DNA of 64,000 nt from an uncultured Sphingomonadaceae bacterium (GTDB lineage Bacteria > Pseudomonadota > Alphaproteobacteria > Sphingomonadales > Sphingomonadaceae): the NCBI GenBank assembly GCA_937873035.1, contig CALMVA010000017.1, positions 1 to 64,000 on the forward strand, given 5' to 3'. The stretch's first letter is position 1. Each line of letters begins with the position of its first letter. A program made the position numbers and the translations under genes. Under the pieces are notes generated by a model. It saw only the letters and a list, made by a program, of their open reading frames with translations, searched no databases and was not told where the DNA came from. Below are positions 56,011 to 64,000 of this stretch, one piece after another.

Positions 56011-56026
56011 TGTGGTGATGACCACA
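56011..56026. promoter_or_regulatory. Second dyad immediately adjoining
   Basis: TGTGGT (56011-56016) and ACCACA (56021-56026) flank a 4-base GATG spacer, directly abutting the first dyad. The matched 4-base spacers and tandem position make chance less likely. Confidence 0.5.
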
Positions 56027-56103
56027 TTCAATTCGGCCCTTTTCAGATGCTGCCCGGTGCGGCAGTCAAGCATCACAGGCTTGCCAGAAGGATGAGAGAC
56101 ATA

Positions 56104-58602
56104 ATGACGCGAGGGGCGTTGAAATTTGCAGCAGCGGTCTTTTTCCTCAGCGCCTCGGCATCCCCCGGCATTGGGGCAAGCCCCACTCAACTGGCCCCGT
56201 CTGAGGCGTCCGCCGCTGCACTGCTCAAGGAAAGCGAAGCTGCAGAAAGCTCAGGCGCGCTCGATGCTGCGTTGGAAAAACTGTCAGCAAGCATCGCCCT
56301 TATGCCGCAAGATCGCCAGACCGCCGCGCTGTCGGTCGAGGCACTGACGCGCCAGAGCAAGCTGCTCTTTTACGCCGGCAGGTCGAACGAAGCGATGGAG
56401 GCAAGCCGCAAGGCGTATGAGACAGCAAGAAACTTAGCGCCCGACGCACACCCCTTGCTGCACCGCGCGACACTGAGTTATGCCGAAGAACTGGTCGATG
56501 CATTGCGGCTTGGGCAGGCTGAAATGATCTTGCGCGGCCTGCTTGAGGATACAAGCGATGGGGCCGCCGCCGCTGAAACCCGCTATGAACTGGCACGTAT
56601 CATATTCAAGCAGGAACGGCGCGAGGATGCTGCGACATTGATCGCGCAAGCCAGCCGCCTGGCGAGCAAACTCCCTTCACCAGACCATGCCGAGCTTTTG
56701 GGAAATATCGCGCTTGAGCAGGCCAGACAGGCGTTTGAAAACAGCAAACTTGATGCAGCCCTTGCCGCGCTGGACAATGCGTCCCGGCATTTTGAGGCTA
56801 TGGGGCCAACGGGCCGCGTAAGCCGCGAGATCGCAAGACAGGCCCGCCTTTCAGTGCTTATCAACGCCGGGCGTTGGCAAGAAGCAAATGCACTGCTCGC
56901 AACCGGGCTGGAAGCGGCGCGCAACCTGCCCGTTCAGTCGCGCATACGGCAAAATAGCGAGATGGTGTCTGCCTTGCTGCGTTCGTTTGATCCGGCACAG
57001 GCCAAAGCCGCGTTGGCAGATGTGGTGCCGCTATACGAAGCCATAAAAGCACCGATGCACAGTGCGGACCGGACACCGGCAGAACGCGCGAGCGACGCGA
57101 CGCGCGCACGCGTAAATCTTTCGCGCTTTGCAGCCATAGCGTTACGCGCGGGCGACATGGAGCACGCTTTTGCCGCTGCGCAATATATGGCCTGGTCCGA
57201 TGTCTCGGCGAGCACGGCTAGCGTCGCCCGGCGTTTGGCAATGCGTGATCCGGCGCGCGGGGCGCGTATTCAGGAAGCGGAACGCCTTGCTGAATTGTCT
57301 GAAACGCTGCGTTCAAGGCGCAACTTCGCGAGCGAGCATGATAGCCCGGAGGCACAGGCACTCAGCACGCGTCTGACGGAAACAGAGGCCGCCTATCGCG
57401 CCATCTACCGCCAATTGGCCGAAGATGGCGCGCAACCGCTGAAACTGGGTGAGCCCGAAATCCGCTCACTCACACAGGCGCAGGCCTCCCTTGCGCCGGG
57501 CCGTGCGCTTCTCTTGCTCATCCCCACCGACAATCGCCTCGTCACGCTTATCGTGCGACAGGATCGGGTGGCATGGAGCGAGGCGGAGCTTTCCATTCCG
57601 GCGATGAAGGAAAACGCAGCCCGGCTCAGGCGCAGCCTGACGCTTGCGCCTGGCCGGCCTCATTTTGACCGCAAGGCTGCACTGCTGCTTGGCAATGCAA
57701 TCATGAACCCCGGTGCCCAAAAGGCGCTGGAGGGCATCACCGAGATCGAGTTGATGGCCGCGGGGCCCATATTATCGGTGCCACCCGCCGTGCTCCTGTC
57801 CGGCCGTTATGACGTCAAATCCATTGAGCGACTATCGCTCGCAAAGCTGCCCTTCCTCATCCACCAATTCGCCTTCTCCTTCCGCCCCGCTCTTGGCGCG
57901 GGCACCAATGCCACGCACAGCAAGGGTGGCTTTGCAGGGATCGGTGCCCCCATCCTCGCCGCCACACGCGATGCGCCCGGCGGCACGCGCGCGCTGGAGG
58001 GAGCTGCGCTGGATTTGGCCACCCTGCCCTCCCTCGCCAATGCTGAGCGAGAGTTGAACGACCTCGCCCTCGCATTGGGAAATGAACGGCAACTGCTGCT
58101 CACCGGCAGTTCGGCGACAGAAGCCCAAGTAAAGGCGGCGGACTTGCGCGGCTTTCGCACCATGGTGTTTGCCACCCATGGATTGATGGCCGGCGACTTT
58201 GCCGGATTGTCAGAGCCGGCACTGGTTTTGACGCCGCAGCCCGGCGGCATGGAAGATGGCTTGCTAACAGCCTCGGAAATCGCAATGCTCGCCATTGATG
58301 CGGAATGGGTCATCCTGTCAGCCTGCAATAGCGGCGTTGGCCGCGAGCCGGGGTCTTCAACCTATTCCGGGCTTGCGCGGGCATTCATGCAGGCGGGCGC
58401 GGGCAATCTGCTCGTTTCGCTCTGGCCTGTCCGTGATGATGCCGCCCGCCATCTCAGCCTGAACACCATTGTTGCATATGATCGTGGATTAGGTCGTGCC
58501 GCCGCGCTCCGGCAGGCGATGCTTGGCCTCATGGCGGATCGCACGGTTCCAGAGGCGGCAGACCCCGCTATTTGGGGCGCCTTCTCACTGGTGGAGCGTT
58601 GA
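56104..58602 (+). CDS. Exported TPR-CHAT domain protease
   Basis: An 833-residue protein. A signal peptide (MTRGALKFAAAVFFLSASAS, cleavage near residue 25) indicates export. Residues about 35-430 are Ala/Leu/Glu-rich TPR-like helices. The C-terminal CHAT domain (about 470-833) has the caspase-type dyad His692 in VFATHGLMAGD and Cys741 in VILSACNSGVG, followed by GLARAFMQAGAGNLLVSLWPV. CHAT proteins are caspase-like proteases. ATG 56104 gives a clean signal peptide; ATG 56092 would add four residues. Response-regulator and kinase genes follow. Confidence 0.9.
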   Translation: MTRGALKFAAAVFFLSASASPGIGASPTQLAPSEASAAALLKESEAAESSGALDAALEKLSASIALMPQDRQTAALSVEALTRQSKLLFYAGRSNEAMEASRKAYETARNLAPDAHPLLHRATLSYAEELVDALRLGQAEMILRGLLEDTSDGAAAAETRYELARIIFKQERREDAATLIAQASRLASKLPSPDHAELLGNIALEQARQAFENSKLDAALAALDNASRHFEAMGPTGRVSREIARQARLSVLINAGRWQEANALLATGLEAARNLPVQSRIRQNSEMVSALLRSFDPAQAKAALADVVPLYEAIKAPMHSADRTPAERASDATRARVNLSRFAAIALRAGDMEHAFAAAQYMAWSDVSASTASVARRLAMRDPARGARIQEAERLAELSETLRSRRNFASEHDSPEAQALSTRLTETEAAYRAIYRQLAEDGAQPLKLGEPEIRSLTQAQASLAPGRALLLLIPTDNRLVTLIVRQDRVAWSEAELSIPAMKENAARLRRSLTLAPGRPHFDRKAALLLGNAIMNPGAQKALEGITEIELMAAGPILSVPPAVLLSGRYDVKSIERLSLAKLPFLIHQFAFSFRPALGAGTNATHSKGGFAGIGAPILAATRDAPGGTRALEGAALDLATLPSLANAERELNDLALALGNERQLLLTGSSATEAQVKAADLRGFRTMVFATHGLMAGDFAGLSEPALVLTPQPGGMEDGLLTASEIAMLAIDAEWVILSACNSGVGREPGSSTYSGLARAFMQAGAGNLLVSLWPVRDDAARHLSLNTIVAYDRGLGRAAALRQAMLGLMADRTVPEAADPAIWGAFSLVER

Positions 58603-58680
58603 TATTGCGGAATTTGTAAATTGCGCACGCCAGCCACAATGCGCAGGTGGATCAAAGCCAATGACTCAGGACATATATCG

Positions 58681-59361
58681 ATGAGCCAGACACTGCTTAT
58701 GATCGAAGATGACGCCGTTGCCGCGCGCGTGGCGATCTCGGCGCTTGAGGCAGAGGGCTTTGCTGTCGATTGGGAACAGGATGTTGCCGGTGGCGTGGCT
58801 GCCGCCACACGGGGAGGCTATGATGCTATCCTGCTCGACCGGATGATGGGTGATGGCGACGGGTTAGACGTGTTGCGCACCTTGCGGCGGATTGGCGCGG
58901 TTGTGCCGGTGCTCGTTCTGTCCGCACTTGCCCGCAGCGAAAACCGCACAGAAGGCCTTGAGGAAGGCGCAGACGACTATCTGGGCAAGCCCTTTGATCG
59001 ACATGAACTTGTAGCCCGCGTGCGCGCTCTCATCCGCAGGACGACAACCCAGCCCCATGGCGCAGTGCTTTTGTTCGGCGATCTTGAGCTCCACCTGAAA
59101 TCACGCGTGGCTTACCGTGCAGGGCAGTTGCTTGACCTTTCTCCCAAGGAATATGAGATCCTGCATCTGCTGATGCGCCATGCTGGAGAGACGGTTCCAC
59201 GCGATCTTTTGCTGCGCGATGTGTGGCATCTCAATTTCGATCCGCAGACCAATGTGATCGACGTGAATATGAGCCGCCTTCGCGCACGGCTTAATCAGGG
59301 TTTTGAAACCAATGTTCTGGAAACCGTGCGCGGCATTGGTTTTCGACTGATCCCCGCCTAA
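58681..59361 (+). CDS. OmpR-family response regulator
   Basis: A 226-residue regulator: a receiver domain with DD at 10-11, Asp53 in AILLDRMMGDGDG, and Lys in YLGKPFDRHEL, then a winged helix (LDLSPKEYEILHLLMRHAGE, VNMSRLRARL, ETVRGIGFRLIP). ATG 58681 follows AGGA. A GACTC site lies 14 bp upstream. It precedes the kinase gene by six bases and follows the CHAT gene by 78 bp, so it may control the CHAT/autotransporter promoters (inference). Confidence 0.93.
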   Translation: MSQTLLMIEDDAVAARVAISALEAEGFAVDWEQDVAGGVAAATRGGYDAILLDRMMGDGDGLDVLRTLRRIGAVVPVLVLSALARSENRTEGLEEGADDYLGKPFDRHELVARVRALIRRTTTQPHGAVLLFGDLELHLKSRVAYRAGQLLDLSPKEYEILHLLMRHAGETVPRDLLLRDVWHLNFDPQTNVIDVNMSRLRARLNQGFETNVLETVRGIGFRLIPA

Positions 59362-59367
59362 CCAGCG

Positions 59368-60756
59368 ATGCCGGTTTTCCGCCCCCATTCAGTTACGCTC
59401 GCCGTTGCCATACGAATGGCACTGTTCGCCATGCTGTTGGGTGGCGTCATATTCGCGCTTGTCTATGCACTTGTCGCCGATTTGAGCCGCAACGCCGTGC
59501 AGCAGACCATCGATACCGATATTGAGGGGCTTGCAGATCAACTGAACACACATGGGGAGGCAATCCTCATCGCGCGTATTCGTGATCGCACGACACTCCA
59601 GCCGCTGGGGCGCGAACAATCCTTTTATCTGCTGCGCGACCCCGCCGGTCGCACCTTGGCTGGCACTCTTGGCGGATTGGCCGACCAAAAGGCGCTTAGC
59701 AGCATCGATCCGGCGACGTCTGAAGCCGGGGAGCTGCGCATCACGGGGGAAGACTATCCCGTTGCTGTGCGAGCAACGCTCCTGACCGGCGGCCTGCAAC
59801 TTTATGATGGCCTTTCCATGCGTCGGTCCGGCGCGATGCTCGCCCGTTTGCGCCTTGTATTTGGCGGCGCACTTCTTCTGCTTACTTTAGGCACATTCGC
59901 CACCGGGCTTGCCGCCTCATGGAAATTACGCGCGCGCCTTGGCGACTTGTCGACAAAATTTGGTGCTCTTACAGGCTTGCCGGGCGCGCCTGCCCAGCAC
60001 CAGCAGGGCGATGAAATAGACGGACTTCGCAGTTCGCTGGACGACGTGGCACGCCGCATCTCCGCATTGCTCACAGCGCAGCGCGATGTGGCGGATAATA
60101 TCGCGCATGAGACGCGCACACCACTAATTGTTGTTGAAGCCCGACTTGCGGATATTCTTGAACACAGCCGCGATCCGGTGGTGCTTGAATATGCCGAACA
60201 AGCACGGCAGGAAACCCGCTCACTTGTCCGCCTGCTCGACGCTTTGCTCGACATCGCATCGGTTGAAGCGCAGCGCGGCGTGACTGACGGACTGGAAGAG
60301 ATCAGCCTCAGCAAGATTTGCCGCTCTTTGGGCGATCTCTACTGTTCAAGCATCCTCGAAGCCGGGATGACGTTATCCTCAAACATCGCACCCGATGTGA
60401 CGATGAAGGGGGACGCAATGCAGATCTCCAGGCTGGTCGTGAACCTTCTCGACAATGCGATAAAATATGGTGCAGGCGGCCAAGAGATTCGCTTGACGGT
60501 GGCGGCAGGCCCAACGCTTGTCGTGGAAGATGATGGCGACGGCATAGCGCCTGAGGATCGCGAGCGAATCTTTGTGCGTTACGCACGCGGACGAGCAGTG
60601 CACGCGCACGGCCATGGGCTTGGCCTTCCTCTGGTGCGCGCGATTGCCACTCGACATGGACTGAGCGTCCGCGTTGAAGCACGTGATGCCAAGGCGGCGC
60701 GCAAAGGAACGAGGTTCATCGTCGAGCCGACACATACGTCGTCAAGGGAAAGCTGA
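59368..60756 (+). CDS. Sensor histidine kinase
   Basis: A 462-residue kinase. The first membrane segment is at residues about 12-38 and the second near residues 155-190 (LVFGGALLLLTLGTFATGLAA), flanking a short periplasmic domain. HAMP, H-box NIAHETRTPLIVV with His247, N-box NLLDNAIKYG, DDGDGIAPEDRERIF and HGLGLPLVRAI follow. It is the cognate kinase for the upstream regulator. The small exported protein starts two bases after its stop. Confidence 0.93.
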   Translation: MPVFRPHSVTLAVAIRMALFAMLLGGVIFALVYALVADLSRNAVQQTIDTDIEGLADQLNTHGEAILIARIRDRTTLQPLGREQSFYLLRDPAGRTLAGTLGGLADQKALSSIDPATSEAGELRITGEDYPVAVRATLLTGGLQLYDGLSMRRSGAMLARLRLVFGGALLLLTLGTFATGLAASWKLRARLGDLSTKFGALTGLPGAPAQHQQGDEIDGLRSSLDDVARRISALLTAQRDVADNIAHETRTPLIVVEARLADILEHSRDPVVLEYAEQARQETRSLVRLLDALLDIASVEAQRGVTDGLEEISLSKICRSLGDLYCSSILEAGMTLSSNIAPDVTMKGDAMQISRLVVNLLDNAIKYGAGGQEIRLTVAAGPTLVVEDDGDGIAPEDRERIFVRYARGRAVHAHGHGLGLPLVRAIATRHGLSVRVEARDAKAARKGTRFIVEPTHTSSRES

Positions 60757-60757
60757 G

Positions 60758-61315
60758 ATGTTTGCTCTGATCGCTCTACAACTTGCCTTGGCGGACACGA
60801 TGAGGCCTTCTCCGGGCGCGCACCAGATCGTTGCTTTGCTGGCACAAGCCGAGCGGGAAGCGAAATCGCCCGGCAAGGCGCACCACCTTGCCCGAACGCT
60901 TGCTCGGCTCGATGCGTTGGGTGCACGTCCGCTGGACCCGACAGACGCCACCACGGCGGCATGGCGCGCGCAAAGTGCCAACGCCACAAGAACAACGGAA
61001 CCCGGCGCAACAACGCCCTTGCGCGGCCGAACATTGGGCGCGGCTTACCAGATTGGCGAGTTGCAGCCAGGATCACGTCATGAATTGCGCCAAAGCTTCC
61101 TCGCCGGGCAACGCGCGGAAGTGACCGTGAAGCCCTTTGGCCGGGGGCGCCTCTCTTTGAAGGTAAGCGATGCAAGTGGTCGCTCCTTTTGCAGCAGTGG
61201 TCCTGCCGCAACCCAATTGTCATGCGCATGGGTCCCTGCTTTTAGTGGCGCAACGTTTATCACGCTTATCAGCGATGACCGCGAAGCCCGTCGTTACGTC
61301 TTGGTTCTCCGTTAG
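60758..61315 (+). CDS. Small exported protein of unknown function (PPC-like end)
   Basis: The protein has 185 residues. The N-terminus MFALIALQLALADT is a weak signal-like segment. A helical Ala/Arg-rich middle (AEREAKSPGKAHHLARTLAR) is followed by a beta-rich C-terminal domain (RHELRQSFLAGQRAEVTVKPF, FITLISDDREARRYVLVL) that resembles pre-peptidase C-terminal domains, with two cysteines that may pair. I do not recognise a family with confidence. It is co-encoded with the kinase and may be a periplasmic accessory of the CHAT system. Confidence 0.65.
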   Translation: MFALIALQLALADTMRPSPGAHQIVALLAQAEREAKSPGKAHHLARTLARLDALGARPLDPTDATTAAWRAQSANATRTTEPGATTPLRGRTLGAAYQIGELQPGSRHELRQSFLAGQRAEVTVKPFGRGRLSLKVSDASGRSFCSSGPAATQLSCAWVPAFSGATFITLISDDREARRYVLVLR

Positions 61316-61413
61316 GTGTAGCTTCCGTCTAAATCGGAGCAGTTACGCCGAGCGCCGCATCCGGGCCGAAAAATAGGGCTGCGGAAACATATTTTCCAAT
61401 GTGTAAATTTTCT

Positions 61414-61442
61414 TTGACTCACACGCGCCGCACTCTTATCAA
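61414..61442 (+). promoter_or_regulatory. Candidate promoter of the TonB-dependent receptor gene
   Basis: TTGACT (61414-61419) and TATCAA (61437-61442) with a 17-base spacer, 45 bp upstream of the start codon. GACTC, a possible methylation site, overlaps the -35 element. The call rests on motif and spacing only. Confidence 0.45.
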
Positions 61443-61486
61443 TATGCCATAGATAAAGCCGCAAGGCCATCACATGGGAGAGAGCG

Positions 61487-63907
61487 ATGCCGACGCACAA
61501 GATTTCATCTAAATCCAAGCTGGTCCTGTGGGCCTTGATGGGCGGAACGGCGCTTACGCTGCCCGCGCCCTCATTTGCGCAATCTGCCGACACCGAAGTT
61601 GAACAGGGCGAAATCCTCGTCACTGCGCGCCGCAAGGAAGAGCGGCTTCAAGACGTTCCTGTTGCCGTCACGGCGCTTACTGGCGCGGCGCTTGAAAGCT
61701 ACAACGTGACCTCTGTGGGGGACATTGCGACATTTGTTCCCAGCATGGTTGTGGGTCGTCAGGTGACAGGCTCGTCAGCCAGCATCTTCTTGCGTGGCGT
61801 CGGCTCCAGCTCGCTGAGCGCGGGTTTTGACCAGTCTGTATCGTTCAATATCGATGGCCTTGCGCTTAGCCGCGGTCGCGAAATTGCTTTCGCGCAATAT
61901 GACGTTGCGGGCGTTGAAGTCCTCAAAGGGCCGCAGTCGCTCTATTTCGGGCGCAACACCACTGGTGGCCTCATTTCTATCCGCACCAACAATCCGGGTG
62001 ATGAACTCGAAGTCCGCGGTAAGGTTGGCTATGGTTTTGAAGCGCATGACAAATATGCCGAAGCTGTGCTCTCCGGCCCGCTTTCAGACAAACTCGGCGC
62101 GCGCCTTGCCCTGCGCTGGAATGACTCGCGCGGCTCGCTGATCAACACCGCAGGGCCGACCACGGACACAGCCACTGGCCTCGCCCGTTCGCCCCAATCT
62201 GCCTATCGTGATCCCACAAACACCATCTCTGGCAGGCTGACGATCAAATTCGATCCCACCGAAAGCCTCAGCTTTCTTCTGAAGGGCGGCTACACCCATT
62301 ATGAAGATGGTGGTGCTGGCAGCCTCTATGAGCGCAAGTGCGGTGGCGGGCGCTCGACACCACTGGCAACCGGCGGCGTTGCAGATCCGTTCGCCGACTG
62401 CGCCGTCGATGGTCGTGCAGATCACAATGCCAGCAACCCCGCATTTGTCGAAAACTTCCGCTATGCACGGAACGGCGAGCTGTTCACCGATCTCAACAGC
62501 TACTTCACCGTTTTGACGGGAAATCTTGAGACAGACACATTCAACGTCACCTCAATCACCGGCTATTCGCAGTTTAGCCAGACCGACTTCAACGATTTTG
62601 TGGGCGCGGTTCGCAACGTCGCGGTGTCGCAGTTCGCCAAGTTCAAGCAGATGAGTCAGGAAGTGCGAATTGCATCCGACTTCGAAGGCCCCTTCAACTT
62701 CACTGTGGGCGGCTATTATTCAGACTCAAGCTTCATCTTCAACACTGACTCGCACAATGTGAACTTCGGCTTTGATCCTGTTCGCCGCACCTATGTTTCG
62801 TTCTCGCGCGACAATGGTTTTGATGCCAAGAGTTTCTCGCTATTCGGGCAAGCGAGCTGGGAAATCGTGCCGACGCTTGAGCTTTCGGGCGGCGCTCGCT
62901 GGTCAAGCGATCAGCGCGACTCCTATCAGCAGTCGCGCGCAACAGCGGCGACGGCTGCCAACGCCGCCTTCCCGCAGAACCGTCGCTTTGATGACAATTT
63001 TGACGATACCAACCTGTCGCCAGAAGTGACTTTGACCTGGAAGCCCTCGCGCGACGTGACCTTCTATGGCGCCTATAAGCAAGGCTATAAATCGGGCGGC
63101 TTCAACCTCAGCCAAACGATCACGGCAGCGGCAAGCCTGCGCGCAGGCCAGTTCAAGAGCGAAACGGCCGAGGGGTATGAAATTGGCGCGCACGCTGTTC
63201 TGCTTGATCGCCAGTTGCGGCTCAATGCGGCAGTCTATGACTATAATTATGATGATCTTCAGGTGCAGTTTTTTGATCCGATCAGCACGGGCCAGATTGT
63301 GGCCAATGCAGGTCGCCTGACGACCAGGGGCGCGGAGTTTGATTTCAACTATCAGCCCAACGCGCTCAAGGGCTTCAGCCTGCGTGGAGCCTATGCCTAT
63401 AATCAGGCAAAATATCATAACTTCATCGGCCAGTGCTATGGCGGCCAGACTCCCGCTGATGGGTGCGACCAGCAGCCCGTGGTCCGCAGCGGCGCCACGA
63501 TCTATAACGGCCAGATCTATTCAGGCCGCATCGCGCCCAAGGCTCCCAAGCACAGCTGGCAGCTTGGCGGCAGTTACGAAATGCCGGTTGGCAGCCTGAA
63601 GACCGGCCTTTCGGTAGACCTCAACCACAGCTCAAGCTACAATTATACCGACGTGCTTATTCCCGAAGCTGTGCAGAAGAGCTTCACCCGCATTGACGGC
63701 TCTATCACGCTCGGCGCAGAAGATGACAAATGGAAGGTCGCATTGATCGGCCGCAACCTGACCAACGAATTTGTCGTCACCTCCGCCAATGAGTTTCCCT
63801 TCACGGGCGGCAGTGGCACGGGAACGGCTGCCGGCATCAAGTCTGATCTGAACACCATCGTCGAACGTCCCCGCGAAGTGGCGCTCGAACTGTCATTCAA
63901 GTTCTGA
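61487..63907 (+). CDS. TonB-dependent outer-membrane receptor
   Basis: An 806-residue receptor. The signal peptide ends near residue 32 (PAPSFAQSAD). A TonB box-like EILVTARRKEERLQDVPVAVT and the plug domain follow, then a 22-strand-type barrel, with GAYKQGYKSGGFN and a closing VALELSFKF aromatic end. It takes up an unknown ligand; the plug start is common in sphingomonad receptors for siderophores or plant aromatics. ATG 61487 follows GGGAGAGAGCG. Confidence 0.93.
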   Translation: MPTHKISSKSKLVLWALMGGTALTLPAPSFAQSADTEVEQGEILVTARRKEERLQDVPVAVTALTGAALESYNVTSVGDIATFVPSMVVGRQVTGSSASIFLRGVGSSSLSAGFDQSVSFNIDGLALSRGREIAFAQYDVAGVEVLKGPQSLYFGRNTTGGLISIRTNNPGDELEVRGKVGYGFEAHDKYAEAVLSGPLSDKLGARLALRWNDSRGSLINTAGPTTDTATGLARSPQSAYRDPTNTISGRLTIKFDPTESLSFLLKGGYTHYEDGGAGSLYERKCGGGRSTPLATGGVADPFADCAVDGRADHNASNPAFVENFRYARNGELFTDLNSYFTVLTGNLETDTFNVTSITGYSQFSQTDFNDFVGAVRNVAVSQFAKFKQMSQEVRIASDFEGPFNFTVGGYYSDSSFIFNTDSHNVNFGFDPVRRTYVSFSRDNGFDAKSFSLFGQASWEIVPTLELSGGARWSSDQRDSYQQSRATAATAANAAFPQNRRFDDNFDDTNLSPEVTLTWKPSRDVTFYGAYKQGYKSGGFNLSQTITAAASLRAGQFKSETAEGYEIGAHAVLLDRQLRLNAAVYDYNYDDLQVQFFDPISTGQIVANAGRLTTRGAEFDFNYQPNALKGFSLRGAYAYNQAKYHNFIGQCYGGQTPADGCDQQPVVRSGATIYNGQIYSGRIAPKAPKHSWQLGGSYEMPVGSLKTGLSVDLNHSSSYNYTDVLIPEAVQKSFTRIDGSITLGAEDDKWKVALIGRNLTNEFVVTSANEFPFTGGSGTGTAAGIKSDLNTIVERPREVALELSFKF

Positions 63908-63943
63908 TCGCGGCGCCCCGGAGCGCCGGGGTTGAAGGCAAGG

Positions 63944-63977
63944 AAAGGTCGTGCGGGAAAAGACCGCACGGCCTTTT
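63944..63977 (+). terminator. Rho-independent terminator of the TonB receptor gene
   Basis: AAAGGTCGTGCGG (63944-63956) pairs with CCGCACGGCCTTT (63964-63976) with one G-T wobble and a 7-base loop, ending in TTTT. It lies 37 bp after the stop codon. Confidence 0.88.
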
Positions 63978-64000
63978 GCTTTGCGGCAAGCTGATCATCG

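Noticed and set aside
1..64000. PEP-CTERM substrate proteins
   Set aside because: No protein in the window ends with a PEP motif, a hydrophobic helix and a basic tail.
1..64000. tRNA, rRNA, CRISPR, insertion sequence or phage features
   Set aside because: No cloverleaf-like sequence, regular spaced repeats, transposase or integrase was seen; intergenic gaps are short.

Overview
The window looks like chromosome from an alphaproteobacterium of the Sphingomonadales, probably a sphingomonad. The basis is the gene set, not a database match: GcrA, a ChvG/ChvI two-component system joined to HprK, RapZ, an EIIA-Man protein and HPr, a sphingomonad-type exosortase A (XrtA) exopolysaccharide locus, and a large TonB-dependent receptor. 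The genome is GC-rich and tightly packed, with many ATGA start/stop overlaps. I see no tRNA or rRNA genes, CRISPR arrays, insertion sequences or phage genes, and no gene-free stretch longer than about 250 bases.

Layout. 1-9.4 kb: core genes (hslO fragment, argF, argD, a lone ABC-2 permease, gcrA, parE, a lipoprotein cytochrome c, a CitE-like lyase, an SPFH/NfeD pair, a small DUF937-like protein). 9.4-15.4 kb: pckA diverges from chvI-chvG-hprK-rapZ-EIIA-HPr, which links envelope sensing to carbon and PTS control. A coupled 8-codon ORF precedes chvI. 15.4-20.5 kb: RNA methyltransferase, rmuC, def, recR, fmt, truA. 20.5-38.6 kb: the XrtA/exopolysaccharide locus. On the minus strand it holds wza-like export protein, chain-length protein, tyrosine kinase, outer-membrane barrel, ATPase, deacetylase, FemAB-like protein, glycosyltransferase, exosortase A-EpsI and an amidotransferase. 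A second block holds an AMP ligase and PLP decarboxylase, divergent from a GNAT protein, an acyl carrier protein and two alpha/beta hydrolase-like proteins. 38.6-42.3 kb: trxB, a lone receiver protein, galE, an aminotransferase.

42.5-53.6 kb: a complete respiratory nitrate reductase operon (a NarK1-NarK2 fusion, narG, narH, narJ, narI and a PpiC-type isomerase), divergent from a cysteine-free Crp/Fnr regulator. The shared promoter region carries three FNR-type palindromes. No nitrite reductase, NarXL or molybdenum cofactor gene is in the window.

53.7-61.3 kb: the least familiar region. An autotransporter with HAF-type repeats diverges from an exported TPR-CHAT protease with an intact His/Cys dyad. 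A response regulator, a sensor kinase and a small exported protein follow the protease. Two adjacent perfect dyads lie between the divergent genes. I read this as a candidate envelope protease-signalling module. 61.5-63.9 kb: a TonB-dependent receptor followed by a strong terminator.
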